This document shows positions 1 to 8,204 of a stretch of 64,000 nt of DNA, piece by piece. Origin of the DNA: Methylomonas aurea (GTDB taxonomy: Bacteria; Pseudomonadota; Gammaproteobacteria; Methylococcales; Methylomonadaceae); contig NZ_JANIBM010000004.1 in the NCBI RefSeq assembly GCF_024505045.1, positions 124,001 through 188,000 on the forward strand, read 5' to 3'. The translations under genes and the position numbers were made by a program. Below the pieces are notes generated by a model. It was not told the origin of the DNA and did not search any database. It saw nothing but the letters and a program-made list of their open reading frames with translations. The first letter of the stretch is position 1. Each line of letters starts with the position of its first letter.

Positions 1-352
1 ACTGGCCTGTCTTTCTGGTCCCTTTGTTACCGCCTCTCCTCCAACACTCTTCAAAAAATACTGTCCCAAAATTTTCTTTTCGGGTGTTTTTTAGGCCAAA
101 TTGCCCCATAAAAGTCCCATTCGTAAAGGGTTGCCTTGTATTGTATTTGTTATTCAATATCTTAATTTTTTGGGTCGGGTGATTACTTATCATCCGTTGT
201 CAATTCTCAGGCTTTGTTGTAGTATTTTGATGCAGCAAAAAAACGGGCCTGGAAGTGCTACCAACACAGCCAAGCCCTGACCATCCACTTAACAAGACGG
301 GTTAAGCAGTGGCTATGTTCAATTATACCGGCCATTGCCCCAAGGGGTTTAC
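1..352. other. Non-coding left flank ahead of the integrase
   Basis: I see no gene here. The stretch is AT-rich. An imperfect inverted repeat at 285-312 (CCACTTAAC, 7-base spacer, GTTAAG-C-AGTGG) lies about 40 bases before the integrase start. It could be an operator or an integrase arm site, which is only a guess from position. Confidence 0.4.
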
Positions 353-1420
353 ATGGCGACCATCGAAACACGCACCAGCGACAACGGCGAAAAGTCCTAT
401 CGGGTTAAGGTTCGGCTGAAAGGCTACCCGGCACAATCCGCCACCTTTGACCGACTGACCGATGCCAAGAAATGGGCATCCGCTACAGAATCGGCAATTC
501 GTGAAGGCCGCCATTTCAAAACAGCCGAAGCCAAAAAGCACACCATGGCCGAAATGGTGGACAGATACATTAAAGATGTATTGCCCACCAAGCCCAAACA
601 AGCCAAAAAGCAACAGCAACAGCTTGAGTGGTGGAAAGTCAAAATAGGCGCATACGCCTTGGCCGATGTAACCCCTGCCATGATTGTGCAATATCGGGAT
701 GAACTCGCAAGCGGCGAAACATATCGAGGTGGACAACGTAGCCCGGCCACAGTTGTTCGTTATATGGCCGCCTTATCCCACGCCTTCACTATTGCCGTGA
801 ACGAATGGCAATGGCTTGAAGATTCGCCTATGCGGAAAGTTAAAAAACCGAAAGAGTCACGCGGCCGGGTTCGCTTCTTGGACGATGGCGAGCGCGAGCG
901 TTTTTTGTCTGCCTGCCAACAGTCAAGCAACCAGTGGCTTTATTTATGCGTCATTCTGGCGCTATCTACCGGCATGCGGCAAGGTGAATTGATGGGCCTG
1001 AAATGGCAAGACGTAAACCTTAAAGACGGCTTCATCATCTTGCACGAAACCAAAAACGGCGAGCGGCGGCGGGTTCCTTTAGCCGGTCATGGGTTGGAAC
1101 TGTTACGGGAACATGCCAAGGTAAGGCGCCTCGATACCGATTTGCTTTTTCCGGGCAACATCCACAAAGACAAGCCGATTGACCTTAGAAAACCTTTCGA
1201 AAATGCCCTAAAAGCGGCGGAAATTTGCGACTTCCACTGGCACGACTTGAGGCATTGCACTGCTTCTTATCTCGCCATGAACGGCGCCAGCTTGGCCGAA
1301 ATCGCTGAAGTCTTGGGGCACAAAACCTTGGCGATGGTCAAACGCTACGCGCATCTATCAGACGGCCATGTTAGCAATGTGGTTGCCAGTATGAACGCCA
1401 AGATTTTCGGGGGTGTGTAA
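353..1420 (+). CDS. Tyrosine recombinase (integrase) of the element
   Basis: Site-specific recombinase that would integrate and excise the element at tRNA-Asn. In the 355-aa protein the catalytic set is visible: R209 (in TGMRQGEL), H297 and R300 (HDLRH), H323 (LGHKT) and nucleophile Y332 (KRYAHLS). An N-terminal arm-binding-like region (residues 1-60) and a SAM-like core-binding domain (about 65-165) precede it. I choose ATG 353 because AAGGGG lies 5-6 bases upstream; an in-frame TTG at 335 is possible but has no such site. The stop TAA shares one base with the ATG of the next gene, so the two are probably translated together. Confidence 0.93.
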   Translation: MATIETRTSDNGEKSYRVKVRLKGYPAQSATFDRLTDAKKWASATESAIREGRHFKTAEAKKHTMAEMVDRYIKDVLPTKPKQAKKQQQQLEWWKVKIGAYALADVTPAMIVQYRDELASGETYRGGQRSPATVVRYMAALSHAFTIAVNEWQWLEDSPMRKVKKPKESRGRVRFLDDGERERFLSACQQSSNQWLYLCVILALSTGMRQGELMGLKWQDVNLKDGFIILHETKNGERRRVPLAGHGLELLREHAKVRRLDTDLLFPGNIHKDKPIDLRKPFENALKAAEICDFHWHDLRHCTASYLAMNGASLAEIAEVLGHKTLAMVKRYAHLSDGHVSNVVASMNAKIFGGV

Positions 1421-2934
1421 TGGATGCGAGATTTTTAGAGCGTACGGGCTTTACTCATTCTTGGAGTGAAGAAATGCATTACCTAGTAGTAGAAAATGCT
1501 TGGAATGGTGAGTCTATTGATTGGGGATTTTGGGGGAGCCTTCCGAATATCACTCCGATACAGGCGGCAAAGCTTTATTGGTGCATTGACCCACTTAGAT
1601 GGCCTGATAGTAATTATGCTCTAGGTGTTTTGCCGGATGAATGGCGAATCAAAATTGAGCAGCTAACCCAATTCTTAAAAGGTCGCTCCAATGCTTGGTC
1701 TTTAAGTGATTTGCTTTCAGTTTTAGGCTTTGAGAACGCACCTTTTGGGATGATACAGGTAGTAAAACAGCATCGGCTTGATGAAGCTAAAAAGCGCTCT
1801 TCTATTGCTCAGCCGTTAGATTTACTCTCTGATGAAGCGACGCAGAACTACTACAAGCAAGCAGCTTGGTCTTGGATTGATGCGATTTATATTTTGCAAG
1901 GTTATAGGCCTGTCTTTCAATTAGATACGGAACAGGTTAGGGCTCACTTTCCGAGCCTAGTAACGTTTTTTACGCAATCAATACAGCTAGGAAAGATTGG
2001 TAAGGAAATAATTCAGGCAGGAGAAAAGACTTTTATTGATTCCCCAGCGAATTGGCGCGTGTTTTGGGATTCCGTTAACCAAGCTAAGCCAATAGAGCAA
2101 CCGGAAGTCTTTGAAGATATTGAAATCGACTATAGAGATGAACCGCTTAACGAAAATGCTCTGAATGAAATTAATGTTGAATACTGGACCGAGCAGGCGG
2201 CGGCAATAGTGCCAAGGGTGAAATGGCTGGAGAAGCTTAAACTTGATGAAGAAAAAGTAAAAGAAATTGAGAAAGCGTGCAAATTCGCTGATTCGCGCGG
2301 ATTGCATGCGGAGCAAGTGAACGCCTACGCTAACTTAGCGGCGCTAACATCCAGGGCGGAGAAGTACTTTGAGGGTGTAGACACGATACTTAGAACCGAA
2401 TTGAAAAAACCAACCTGTATGGACGAAAGGACCAAACTTTTTGTTTGGCGGCACGTTTTGAAGGCTAACGAGTTTGACTCTACCGCGGAAGAGTTTCAGA
2501 TTATTCGAAATCAGCAATTACTTAGTAAAATCGCTGAAATAGATGGTTTATTGGAAATCGAATCTGTAAGTCTGGAGACGGAAACTAATGCCACAAAGTC
2601 AGAGGCGGACACCGAAACGATTAGCAGTGTTAGCCAGACAAAACGGGGGAATGATATTGCAATATCAAACCTTTTAAATGCGCCAACTCGCCAGGATGAT
2701 TGGTTTGAAGTAATCAATGATATGACTAAAGACTTTTATCTTAAATTTGGTCAAGTTCCAAACGCCATTCAAGCATGGGGGTGGTTATGTACAACTCCAC
2801 CGGCGGGATATTCCATAACAACCGGAAAAGACAAAGGTGGTGAAGATTGCTTGATGATGCCGGGTGTTAAGTCATTGGGTAAACGAAGTTTTGATGAAAG
2901 ATGGAAAAAATACACAGCCCCGACTTCGGAATAA
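1420..2934 (+). CDS. Unknown 504-aa protein coupled to the integrase
   Basis: I do not recognise a characterised family. The ATG overlaps the integrase stop by one base, so it is probably co-translated. The N-terminus carries LPNITPIQAAKLYWCIDP, a pattern reminiscent of uncharacterised proteins of phage satellites and islands. The middle is charged and helical-looking, with acidic stretches around residues 225-300. The C-terminus (about 430-504) has a compact segment with FGQVPNAIQAWGWL that may be a small domain. There is no signal peptide or membrane segment. Base use is visibly more AT-rich than in the primase or hsd genes, which suggests separate acquisition. A cargo or defence role is possible from its place next to the integrase, but nothing in the protein proves it. 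Confidence 0.7.
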   Translation: MDARFLERTGFTHSWSEEMHYLVVENAWNGESIDWGFWGSLPNITPIQAAKLYWCIDPLRWPDSNYALGVLPDEWRIKIEQLTQFLKGRSNAWSLSDLLSVLGFENAPFGMIQVVKQHRLDEAKKRSSIAQPLDLLSDEATQNYYKQAAWSWIDAIYILQGYRPVFQLDTEQVRAHFPSLVTFFTQSIQLGKIGKEIIQAGEKTFIDSPANWRVFWDSVNQAKPIEQPEVFEDIEIDYRDEPLNENALNEINVEYWTEQAAAIVPRVKWLEKLKLDEEKVKEIEKACKFADSRGLHAEQVNAYANLAALTSRAEKYFEGVDTILRTELKKPTCMDERTKLFVWRHVLKANEFDSTAEEFQIIRNQQLLSKIAEIDGLLEIESVSLETETNATKSEADTETISSVSQTKRGNDIAISNLLNAPTRQDDWFEVINDMTKDFYLKFGQVPNAIQAWGWLCTTPPAGYSITTGKDKGGEDCLMMPGVKSLGKRSFDERWKKYTAPTSE

Positions 2935-3067
2935 AACAGAATAAATCAATTTAGTACATTTTAAGCCAAACCACCGTTTAATCGACCCTATAAGCAGAAA
3001 AATTGCCTCAGCCGCAAGCGACAACAGTTAGCGGCGATTCACTAAATCTGAATCTAAGAGGTAATTT

Positions 3068-3295
3068 ATGACCAATGCAGCAACACAAACCGCCCAAACC
3101 GCAAACCGTTTAATTCCCGTTCCAGACTGGAATAAACACCATTCCTGGCCGCCACAAGGCGGATTGCGGCATTTAATCTTCAACGAAAAAACTAACGGCT
3201 TTGCCAGTGCGTTTAAACGGGTTGGCCGCCGGGTGTTAATCGATGAAGCGGAGTTTTTCGCTTGCGTCGAACGTCAAAACCAAGGGGGTAAATAA
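3068..3295 (+). CDS. Excisionase/AlpA-like DNA-binding protein
   Basis: A 75-aa protein with the pattern WPPQGGLRHLIFNEKTNGF followed by RRVGRRVLIDEAEFFACVE. This is typical of small winged-helix excisionase-like proteins of integrative elements, which bind attachment sites or promoters. GAGG lies upstream of the ATG at 3068. Its TAA overlaps the next ATG by one base, starting a chain of four coupled genes. It probably directs excision or activates element genes; which of the two is not visible. Confidence 0.72.
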   Translation: MTNAATQTAQTANRLIPVPDWNKHHSWPPQGGLRHLIFNEKTNGFASAFKRVGRRVLIDEAEFFACVERQNQGGK

Positions 3296-3630
3296 TGAAA
3301 GCCCCCAATCTACCCAGAACCGATACCCTGACAGGCCGCGCCCTGATGCGTTTAATGGCTGGTCGCAAATTCACCCACCGCGATTTTCAAAACGAAACGG
3401 CAAGCTATCGGCTTTCAGGCTATATCGAACAGTTACGCAACCGCCACGGGTGGCCGATTGAATCCGCCGAGGAAACCGCACCGACCAAAGACCCAACCGG
3501 CAGAAAGGCCACCTATGCCCGTTACAGCTTAGACCCAGCGTTTTTACAAAGCGCCAGGGCTGAAATGGGGGAGAGGTTCGATAACTTTATCGAGGCAGTT
3601 AAACGGTTTGAAGCCAAGGCGGAGAAATGA
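3295..3630 (+). CDS. Small HTH-like element protein
   Basis: A 111-aa basic protein coupled to the excisionase-like gene by a TAATG overlap and to the next gene by an ATGA overlap. The segment TGRALMRLMAGRKFTHRDFQ, with SGYIEQLRNRHGWPIES after it, looks like a winged helix of the kind found in small regulatory proteins of phages and islands. It ends in a charged helix (residues 90-111). The probable role is element regulation or replication control; I cannot name a family with certainty. Confidence 0.6.
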   Translation: MKAPNLPRTDTLTGRALMRLMAGRKFTHRDFQNETASYRLSGYIEQLRNRHGWPIESAEETAPTKDPTGRKATYARYSLDPAFLQSARAEMGERFDNFIEAVKRFEAKAEK

Positions 3631-3782
3631 CCCGACAAAGACAAGCCGCCACCGGACGCAACCGGGAAGCGGCCTTCTTCAGAATATTGCAGCGCAATTT
3701 TACCGGAACCATCAAACGCATAAAGCTGGAATTTATCCGCTTGCCGGTGTGGTGGCGGATAGCGTGGGGTGTTTTACTATGA
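3627..3782 (+). CDS. Small basic 51-aa protein in the replication operon
   Basis: A short open frame (ATG 3627 to TGA 3782) bridges the gap between its neighbours with ATGA overlaps on both sides: its ATG overlaps the preceding stop, and its TGA overlaps the ATG at 3779 of the primase gene. The product is strongly basic at first (TRQRQAATGRNREAAFFRI) and then hydrophobic and tryptophan-rich (LPVWWRIAWGVLL), so it could insert in a membrane or pack against a partner. Exact double overlap is strong evidence that it is a real translated unit, or at least a coupling device for the primase. No family recognised. Confidence 0.6.
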   Translation: MTRQRQAATGRNREAAFFRILQRNFTGTIKRIKLEFIRLPVWWRIAWGVLL

Positions 3783-5932
3783 ACGGTAGCAACCTTGCGT
3801 CATTCACTGGCGCGGGGTTGGCTTTAGTGCCAATCCCACCAATAAACGGCAGGCCCACCAAAGCGCCACGCGTCAAAGGCTGGAATATGCCGAAAAGCGC
3901 GGAAAATCCCAACGGCTACAGCGCAAACCTTGACGACTTCGGCAACACCAGCGGCTTTAACTTCGGTCTGTACCATGGTGCATCGAATACGCTGGCGCTC
4001 GACCTGGATGATGTGGAACGGGCGCGAAAGGTGTTCGAAGAGCTGACCGACTTCCAGCTTTTTGACTGGCTAGAAAGCGAACAGCGGGCCGAAGTCAAAA
4101 GCCCGAAGCCGAACCGGGCGAAGTTGCTGTTCAAACTGCCGGCAGGGTTCCAAGCCCCTGGCGTTAAGCAGTGCAAGAAACCCAAAGCCGGCAAGCCGAA
4201 AGAATACGATGTGATTTTCGAGCTTCGATGCGGCGACGGGGCGCAAGATGTCATTGTCGGCGAGCATCCAGATTACCCCGGCCAGCGGTATCAATTTATC
4301 GGCAACCCAGCAGCGATACCGGAAGCGCCGCCGGTCTTGCTGGATATGCTGCAACACTGGGACGCCTGGAAGCCTTGTTTTGATTCTGCCTTGGGTATCG
4401 AGCCAAAACCGCCGGACATCGCACCACGACAGCCACAGCCAGCCGAACAGTTAGCCGGCAGACGTGACCCTATCCAAGCGTTTAACCAGTCTTTTACGCT
4501 GGCCGATGTTTTGACCCGGAACGGCTACCAGCAGAAAGGCCGGGATAGATTCATCCGACCGGGCAGCGCATCCAAAGCGCCGGGCGTTGCCATCATGCGG
4601 CATTGTGCCGACGGTATCGAGCGGATTTATTCGCATGGCGGCGACCTGTTGAACGACGGCTTCGCGCACGACGCCTTCGATTGCTTCCGCTTGCTGGAAT
4701 GTGGCGGCGACTTTGCCGCGGCGCTTAACTGGAACCCTGAAATCACGCAACACAATCAGCGGCTACACAGGCAGGAACAGGCCGGAATCGCGCCAGAATT
4801 GCCACAGAGCGGCGGCGAGCGACCTGGACAAGCCGAGCCAAGGCAATCGGCAGCCTGGCAGCCATTCCCACTCATTCCGGCGCATCGTTTGACTGCGGAG
4901 CCGGTCGCGATTGATTGGCTACTGGAAAACATCATCGAGCGCGGCAGCCTGAATCTGTTGTTTGGCGAACCGGGCGCGGGCAAGTCGTTATTCGCCTTGG
5001 ATTGGGCGTTTTGCATGGCGGCGGGTATAGCCTGGCATGGCTGCCGCACCAAACCGGTTGATGTCGTTGTCGTGGCCGGCGAAGGGCATGCAGGCATGGC
5101 GCGGCGGCTTAAGGCGTTAGAGTCAAAATATCAACGGCAAGCGCCGGAACGGTTATTTATCAGCCAACGACCGGCCAACCTGATTGACGAGACAAACGCG
5201 CAATGGATAGCCGACACCATCAAGGCCAGTTGTGCCAATCCTGGCTTGGTGATTGTCGACACCTTGCACCGCAACATGGACGGCGACGAGAACAGCAGCC
5301 AAGACATAGGCCGGTTTATCGCCAACCTGGACGGCTTTTTTAAGCCTTTGGGCGCGGCGGTCTTGGTCGTTCACCATAGCGGGCATGGTGATAAGCAGCG
5401 GAGCCGAGGCAGTTCCAGCATACGCGCGGCCATGGACGGCGAATTTTCCGCCACCAAGGACGGCGGCGCGATTGTCCTGGCTTGCCACAAGGCCAAAGAC
5501 TTCGAAGCCTTCAAGCCGCTGCAATTCAGCCTAAAACCGATTGATTTGGAATGGTGCGACGATGACGGCGAACCGCTGACCAGCGTTTATCTAGTGCATG
5601 ACGGCGAAGCCAAGCCCACCGCCAAAAAGCGGAAATTATCGGCGCGGGACGATGCCATTTTAACCAGTCTAAGCGAAGCCATCGCGGCGCATGGGGTAGA
5701 GCCGACCGCCGAGATAAAAGCCAAGTTTGGCGGTTTTGATTCCTTGCGCGGCAATCAGCAAAAAATCGTCAATATCGAGCATTGGCGGGAACTAGCCTAC
5801 AAGGCCATCGTGGTTGATACCAATACCGAGGATGCCAAGCGTAAAGCGTTCAAGCGATGCCGCGACAAGCTGCTAAATCAGGGCTTTACCGTTGAATACG
5901 ATGCTTATGCTTGGCGGATTTTCGAATGGTAG
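3779..5932 (+). CDS. Primase-polymerase/helicase replication protein
   Basis: A 717-aa replication protein. The N-terminal third looks like a bifunctional primase-polymerase domain: FGLYHGASNTLALDLDD carries the acidic pair D75/D77 expected to bind metal. The C-terminal half is a RepA/DnaB-like ATPase with Walker A GEPGAGKS (K402), a Walker B-like VIVDTLHRN and a later HHSGHGDKQRSRGSSSI segment. It would open and prime the element's origin. I start it at ATG 3779, which overlaps the stop of the 51-aa gene; the open frame continues upstream to about 3608, but that part overlaps the two preceding coupled genes and would not be a natural start. Confidence 0.85.
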   Translation: MNGSNLASFTGAGLALVPIPPINGRPTKAPRVKGWNMPKSAENPNGYSANLDDFGNTSGFNFGLYHGASNTLALDLDDVERARKVFEELTDFQLFDWLESEQRAEVKSPKPNRAKLLFKLPAGFQAPGVKQCKKPKAGKPKEYDVIFELRCGDGAQDVIVGEHPDYPGQRYQFIGNPAAIPEAPPVLLDMLQHWDAWKPCFDSALGIEPKPPDIAPRQPQPAEQLAGRRDPIQAFNQSFTLADVLTRNGYQQKGRDRFIRPGSASKAPGVAIMRHCADGIERIYSHGGDLLNDGFAHDAFDCFRLLECGGDFAAALNWNPEITQHNQRLHRQEQAGIAPELPQSGGERPGQAEPRQSAAWQPFPLIPAHRLTAEPVAIDWLLENIIERGSLNLLFGEPGAGKSLFALDWAFCMAAGIAWHGCRTKPVDVVVVAGEGHAGMARRLKALESKYQRQAPERLFISQRPANLIDETNAQWIADTIKASCANPGLVIVDTLHRNMDGDENSSQDIGRFIANLDGFFKPLGAAVLVVHHSGHGDKQRSRGSSSIRAAMDGEFSATKDGGAIVLACHKAKDFEAFKPLQFSLKPIDLEWCDDDGEPLTSVYLVHDGEAKPTAKKRKLSARDDAILTSLSEAIAAHGVEPTAEIKAKFGGFDSLRGNQQKIVNIEHWRELAYKAIVVDTNTEDAKRKAFKRCRDKLLNQGFTVEYDAYAWRIFEW

Positions 5933-5937
5933 CGGAC

Positions 5938-6055
5938 GGACAACGGACAGGACCGGACAAAATTAAAAGTTGTCCGGGGTTAATAGCCGGACGGACACGG
6001 ACACACTTCTATAGAAGTGTCCGGTTGTCCGGTAACCTGTCCAACCCCGCAGACT
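5938..6055. repeat. Block of GGAC/GTCC repeats and palindromes, possible origin
   Basis: Just after the primase stop there is a dense set of short repeats built on CCGGAC and its complement GTCCGG. Two clear structures are a stem at 5953-5977 (CCGGACAA, 9-base loop, TTGTCCGG) and a perfect 18-bp palindrome at 6003-6020 (ACACTTCTATAGAAGTGT). The position next to the replication gene fits an origin or single-strand initiation site recognised by the primase-helicase. A transcription attenuator is the alternative. Neither hairpin is followed by a T-run. Confidence 0.5.
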
Positions 6056-6093
6056 GGTTAAAACATCACTGAAACATGCAGAGATAGAACACT

Positions 6094-6501
6094 ATGCCCA
6101 CGCCAAAATTCAAACCCGGCCAAAGTGGAAACCCGGCAGGCCGGCCGAAAGACAAAACCCCGGCGACATTGCTCAGGAAAGCGATTGCCGACGATATGCC
6201 GGACGTTGTTAGAAAGCTGGTCGAATTAGCGAAGGAAGGCGATGTGCAGGCCGCTAAAGTGCTATTAGACCGAATATGCCCACCGCTTAGGCCGCAAGCC
6301 TTGCCGGTCAATATCGAAACCGGCGCCACCCTGCCGGAAACCGGCGGCAATGTCGTTAATGCCACACTAAACGGCAGTATTGCGCCTGACGTTGGTTCGA
6401 TGCTGATTCGAGCCTTGGCCGAGCAAGGCAAGCTAATCGAATTGCAGGAAATGGCCGACCGTTTGCAACGGCTTGAAAAGTTATTGGAGGCCAGACCATG
6501 A
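6094..6501 (+). CDS. DUF5681-domain protein
   Basis: A 135-aa protein that opens with KFKPGQSGNPAGRPK, the hallmark of DUF5681 proteins, which often lie near phage packaging genes. The rest is helical and ends in a probable coiled coil (LIELQEMADRLQRLEKLLEA). Its function is not known; the basic GRPK start suggests nucleic-acid binding. It overlaps the next gene by ATGA, so the two form a pair. It is separated from the primase by the repeat block and probably has its own promoter there. Confidence 0.75.
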   Translation: MPTPKFKPGQSGNPAGRPKDKTPATLLRKAIADDMPDVVRKLVELAKEGDVQAAKVLLDRICPPLRPQALPVNIETGATLPETGGNVVNATLNGSIAPDVGSMLIRALAEQGKLIELQEMADRLQRLEKLLEARP

Positions 6502-6980
6502 AGCCCGCCCAAGTGAACAAACTTTATGCCAAGCTGACCCCGCATGAACAAGCGGCGCTAGTCATGGAAGCCGTTGCAAGGCTTGATGAAAGCGAGGCTG
6601 ATGCGATTATGGAGCAAGTCGAGCGAAAGCATTACATCGCCACCCATGCGGATTACACGCAGCGCATTCACGCCCTAACGGCGCTTATCGGGCAATATGG
6701 AATCGAGTATTGGAAAAATCGGGCGCTGATGCTGATAGCTTGCGACTATGCAGAGCAAGGCAATCCGCAAGCCGAAGCCCCGGCCTTACGGTTCCTGGCG
6801 AAATGCGTGGCGCTGGAAGCGGCGATAGTCCAAGTCTGCGAGCTGGCGAAGGTCGATATTAAGGCCATCAAGAGCATGGCCGGCTGTCCTGACGAGGAAG
6901 TTAAGCCGGAAGAGCTGGAAAAAGCGGATGCCGAGCTGGTCAAACAATATGCCGGAATGTTTGCGTCGTTGGTTTGTTAA
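6498..6980 (+). CDS. Unknown 160-aa helical protein
   Basis: It starts inside the DUF5681 gene (ATGA overlap), so co-translation is likely. The product is helical and acidic with KLTPHEQAALVMEAVARLDE near the start and a C-terminal acidic helix (EEVKPEELEKADAELVKQY). No catalytic motif, signal peptide or membrane segment is visible and no family is recognised. Its position suggests a partner of the DUF5681 protein, perhaps in packaging or regulation of the element. Confidence 0.6.
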   Translation: MKPAQVNKLYAKLTPHEQAALVMEAVARLDESEADAIMEQVERKHYIATHADYTQRIHALTALIGQYGIEYWKNRALMLIACDYAEQGNPQAEAPALRFLAKCVALEAAIVQVCELAKVDIKAIKSMAGCPDEEVKPEELEKADAELVKQYAGMFASLVC

Positions 6981-7141
6981 GCCCTCGCTTGTGAAGTCGT
7001 AATAAACTTAAAATTGTGGTGCCAAAGAGCCAAATTGATGGCGTTGGCAACGTCCCCGTCATTAACTGCCCACACGGCTAGTTTAGGGTTCTTAAGGTAA
7101 AGCCCTTGTCGTTATAAGCGAATGTAAGTCATGAACTAGGC

Positions 7142-7176
7142 AAAAAAAACGGCCGAACCCTTGCGAGTTCAGCCGG
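7142..7176 (-). terminator. Intrinsic terminator, minus strand
   Basis: Read on the minus strand, a 9-bp stem (CGGCTGAAC paired with GTTCGGCCG, one G-T pair) is followed by a run of eight T. It would end transcription of the small minus-strand frame at 7249-7443 and supports that this frame is transcribed. Confidence 0.7.
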
Positions 7177-7248
7177 TGCTAAACCAGCATGAAAAAATTA
7201 ATTGCGCGTCAAAATATAGACAAGTCCGGCAATAATGCAAGCTAGATT

Positions 7249-7443
7249 CTATTGGGCTGGGCCGAATGCCTTTAACTCGTTTGGAGCGGTTTTTTTGCTC
7301 AGAGTTATACCCTTTGGGTTAACTGTCCGACTCAGCCAACTAGGCTTGCTGATTAAATCTATTTCGTAGAGATAGTTTGAACTTAATCTGTAAGGCCCGC
7401 GGGTTGTCTTGAATGCGGTTGGTTTAATGTTTTCGCTAAACAT
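7249..7443 (-). CDS. Possible small protein of 64 aa
   Basis: A minus-strand frame from ATG 7443, with an upstream extension to 7533 that lacks an obvious ribosome site. The product is basic, begins MFSENIKPTAFKTTRGPYRL and has no recognised domain. The main support is the strong minus-strand terminator shortly after its stop. It would be the only gene of the element pointing left, as expected for a regulator, but that is a guess. Confidence 0.35.
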   Translation of the reverse strand: MFSENIKPTAFKTTRGPYRLSSNYLYEIDLISKPSWLSRTVNPKGITLSKKTAPNELKAFGPAQ

Positions 7444-7810
7444 ATTGATACCCCGTCTATTCCGTATAAATGGCGCCAACCGGCAATTTTTTAACCGGGT
7501 AGGGCAATAACTCCAACGCATAGAGTGTGCCAATCCCGCTAACCATTGATTGCGTGTACAGATAGCGCGCTCGAATCATGCCTTAATCGAATCTGACACC
7601 AAAAAGCTGTCATTTGCGTCAGTCAAGTGACACTTATTGGCGGCGGCGATGTAACCAAGTGCTTTTGGCGTGTCCCATGGGGCACTGGTGGGACAATTGC
7701 GGATAAATCAAGGCGAAATGTGACAACAAACGGCAAGAAACAAAACAGGCTAACAAATTGATTTAATTGTTTTTGTTTGTTGTGGTTTTTTGTAAGATAT
7801 TGATTTCAAC

Positions 7811-7858
7811 GGACTGTTAATCACTAGGTCGGCGGTTCGAGCCCGTCCGGGGGAGCCA
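7811..7858 (+). other. attR: 3' fragment of tRNA-Asn
   Basis: The sequence reads as the 3' half of tRNA-Asn: anticodon loop CTGTTAA (anticodon GTT), variable loop, a T-arm with TTCGAGC, the acceptor strand and CCA at 7856-7858. The 5' half is missing: the bases before the loop do not pair with the 3' side of the anticodon stem (TCACT), and no matching acceptor strand lies upstream. It is therefore not a functional tRNA but the attachment-site copy left by integration. Confidence 0.85.
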
Positions 7859-7867
7859 AATAAATCA

Positions 7868-7901
7868 AGGGCTTACGAGAAATCGGTAAGCCCTTTTTTT
7901 T
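7868..7901 (+). terminator. Intrinsic terminator, originally of tRNA-Asn
   Basis: Perfect 9-bp stem AGGGCTTAC / GTAAGCCCT with a 9-base loop and a run of eight T. It sits 10 bases after the tRNA CCA end, the normal place for a tRNA terminator. This suggests the right junction lies at the original chromosomal tRNA locus. It also shields hsdR from read-through. Confidence 0.85.
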
Positions 7902-8204
7902 GCTACATGGCCTAGTGTAGGCAATTTGTAGGCATTTTGAGTCAATAATTCATAGTGTCGGCCAACGCTTTCGAACCCGGCATTATCGGTTTGCATCAAC
8001 TCAGGACCGATTTTCTTGTTTAATCTCCCCGCTCGATCCGGATGCCTCGCTGATGATCACCGAGCGACTTTCGGGCAACGCCAAAAGCGTTCTGTACAAA
8101 TCAAATCTCTAGCAGTTTTGATACGGCTTGATTTTGTTCGGTAGTTGATTGACCATTGCGGCAATTGAACGTCATATTTCCCGTAATCGACTCGCAAAAT
8201 CAGG
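7902..8204. other. Intergenic stretch before hsdR
   Basis: No gene is convincing. A short plus-strand reading (about 8037-8110, DPDASLMITERLSGN then stop) looks like a piece of a lost gene. A weak promoter-like pair (TTGACC at 8149, TCATAT at 8172, 17-base spacer) could drive hsdR, but the second box is poor. Confidence 0.35.

Larger units (their letters stand above)
1..7858. mobile_element. Right part of an integrative element inserted in tRNA-Asn
   Basis: All convincing genes here lie on the plus strand: tyrosine integrase, unknown 504-aa protein, excisionase-like protein, HTH-like protein, 51-aa protein, primase-helicase, DUF5681 protein and a last unknown protein. The right end is a 3' fragment of tRNA-Asn (7811-7858) whose upstream bases do not rebuild the 5' half of the tRNA. 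A strong terminator follows it, as expected for the original chromosomal tRNA locus. No second tRNA copy is visible in bases 1-352, so the left end and the reconstituted tRNA should lie just outside the window. No conjugation or capsid genes are seen, so it may be a mobilisable element or a phage satellite that borrows functions. Confidence 0.75.

Noticed and set aside
3608-3778. Upstream extension of the primase frame
   Set aside because: It overlaps two coupled genes; ATG 3779 overlaps the stop of the 51-aa frame and fits the domain start.
7811-7858. Functional tRNA-Asn
   Set aside because: The 5' half is missing and the anticodon stem does not pair locally, so it is an attachment-site remnant.
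8149-8177. Strong promoter of hsdR
   Set aside because: The -35 is acceptable but the -10 (TCATAT) matches poorly; mentioned only as weak.
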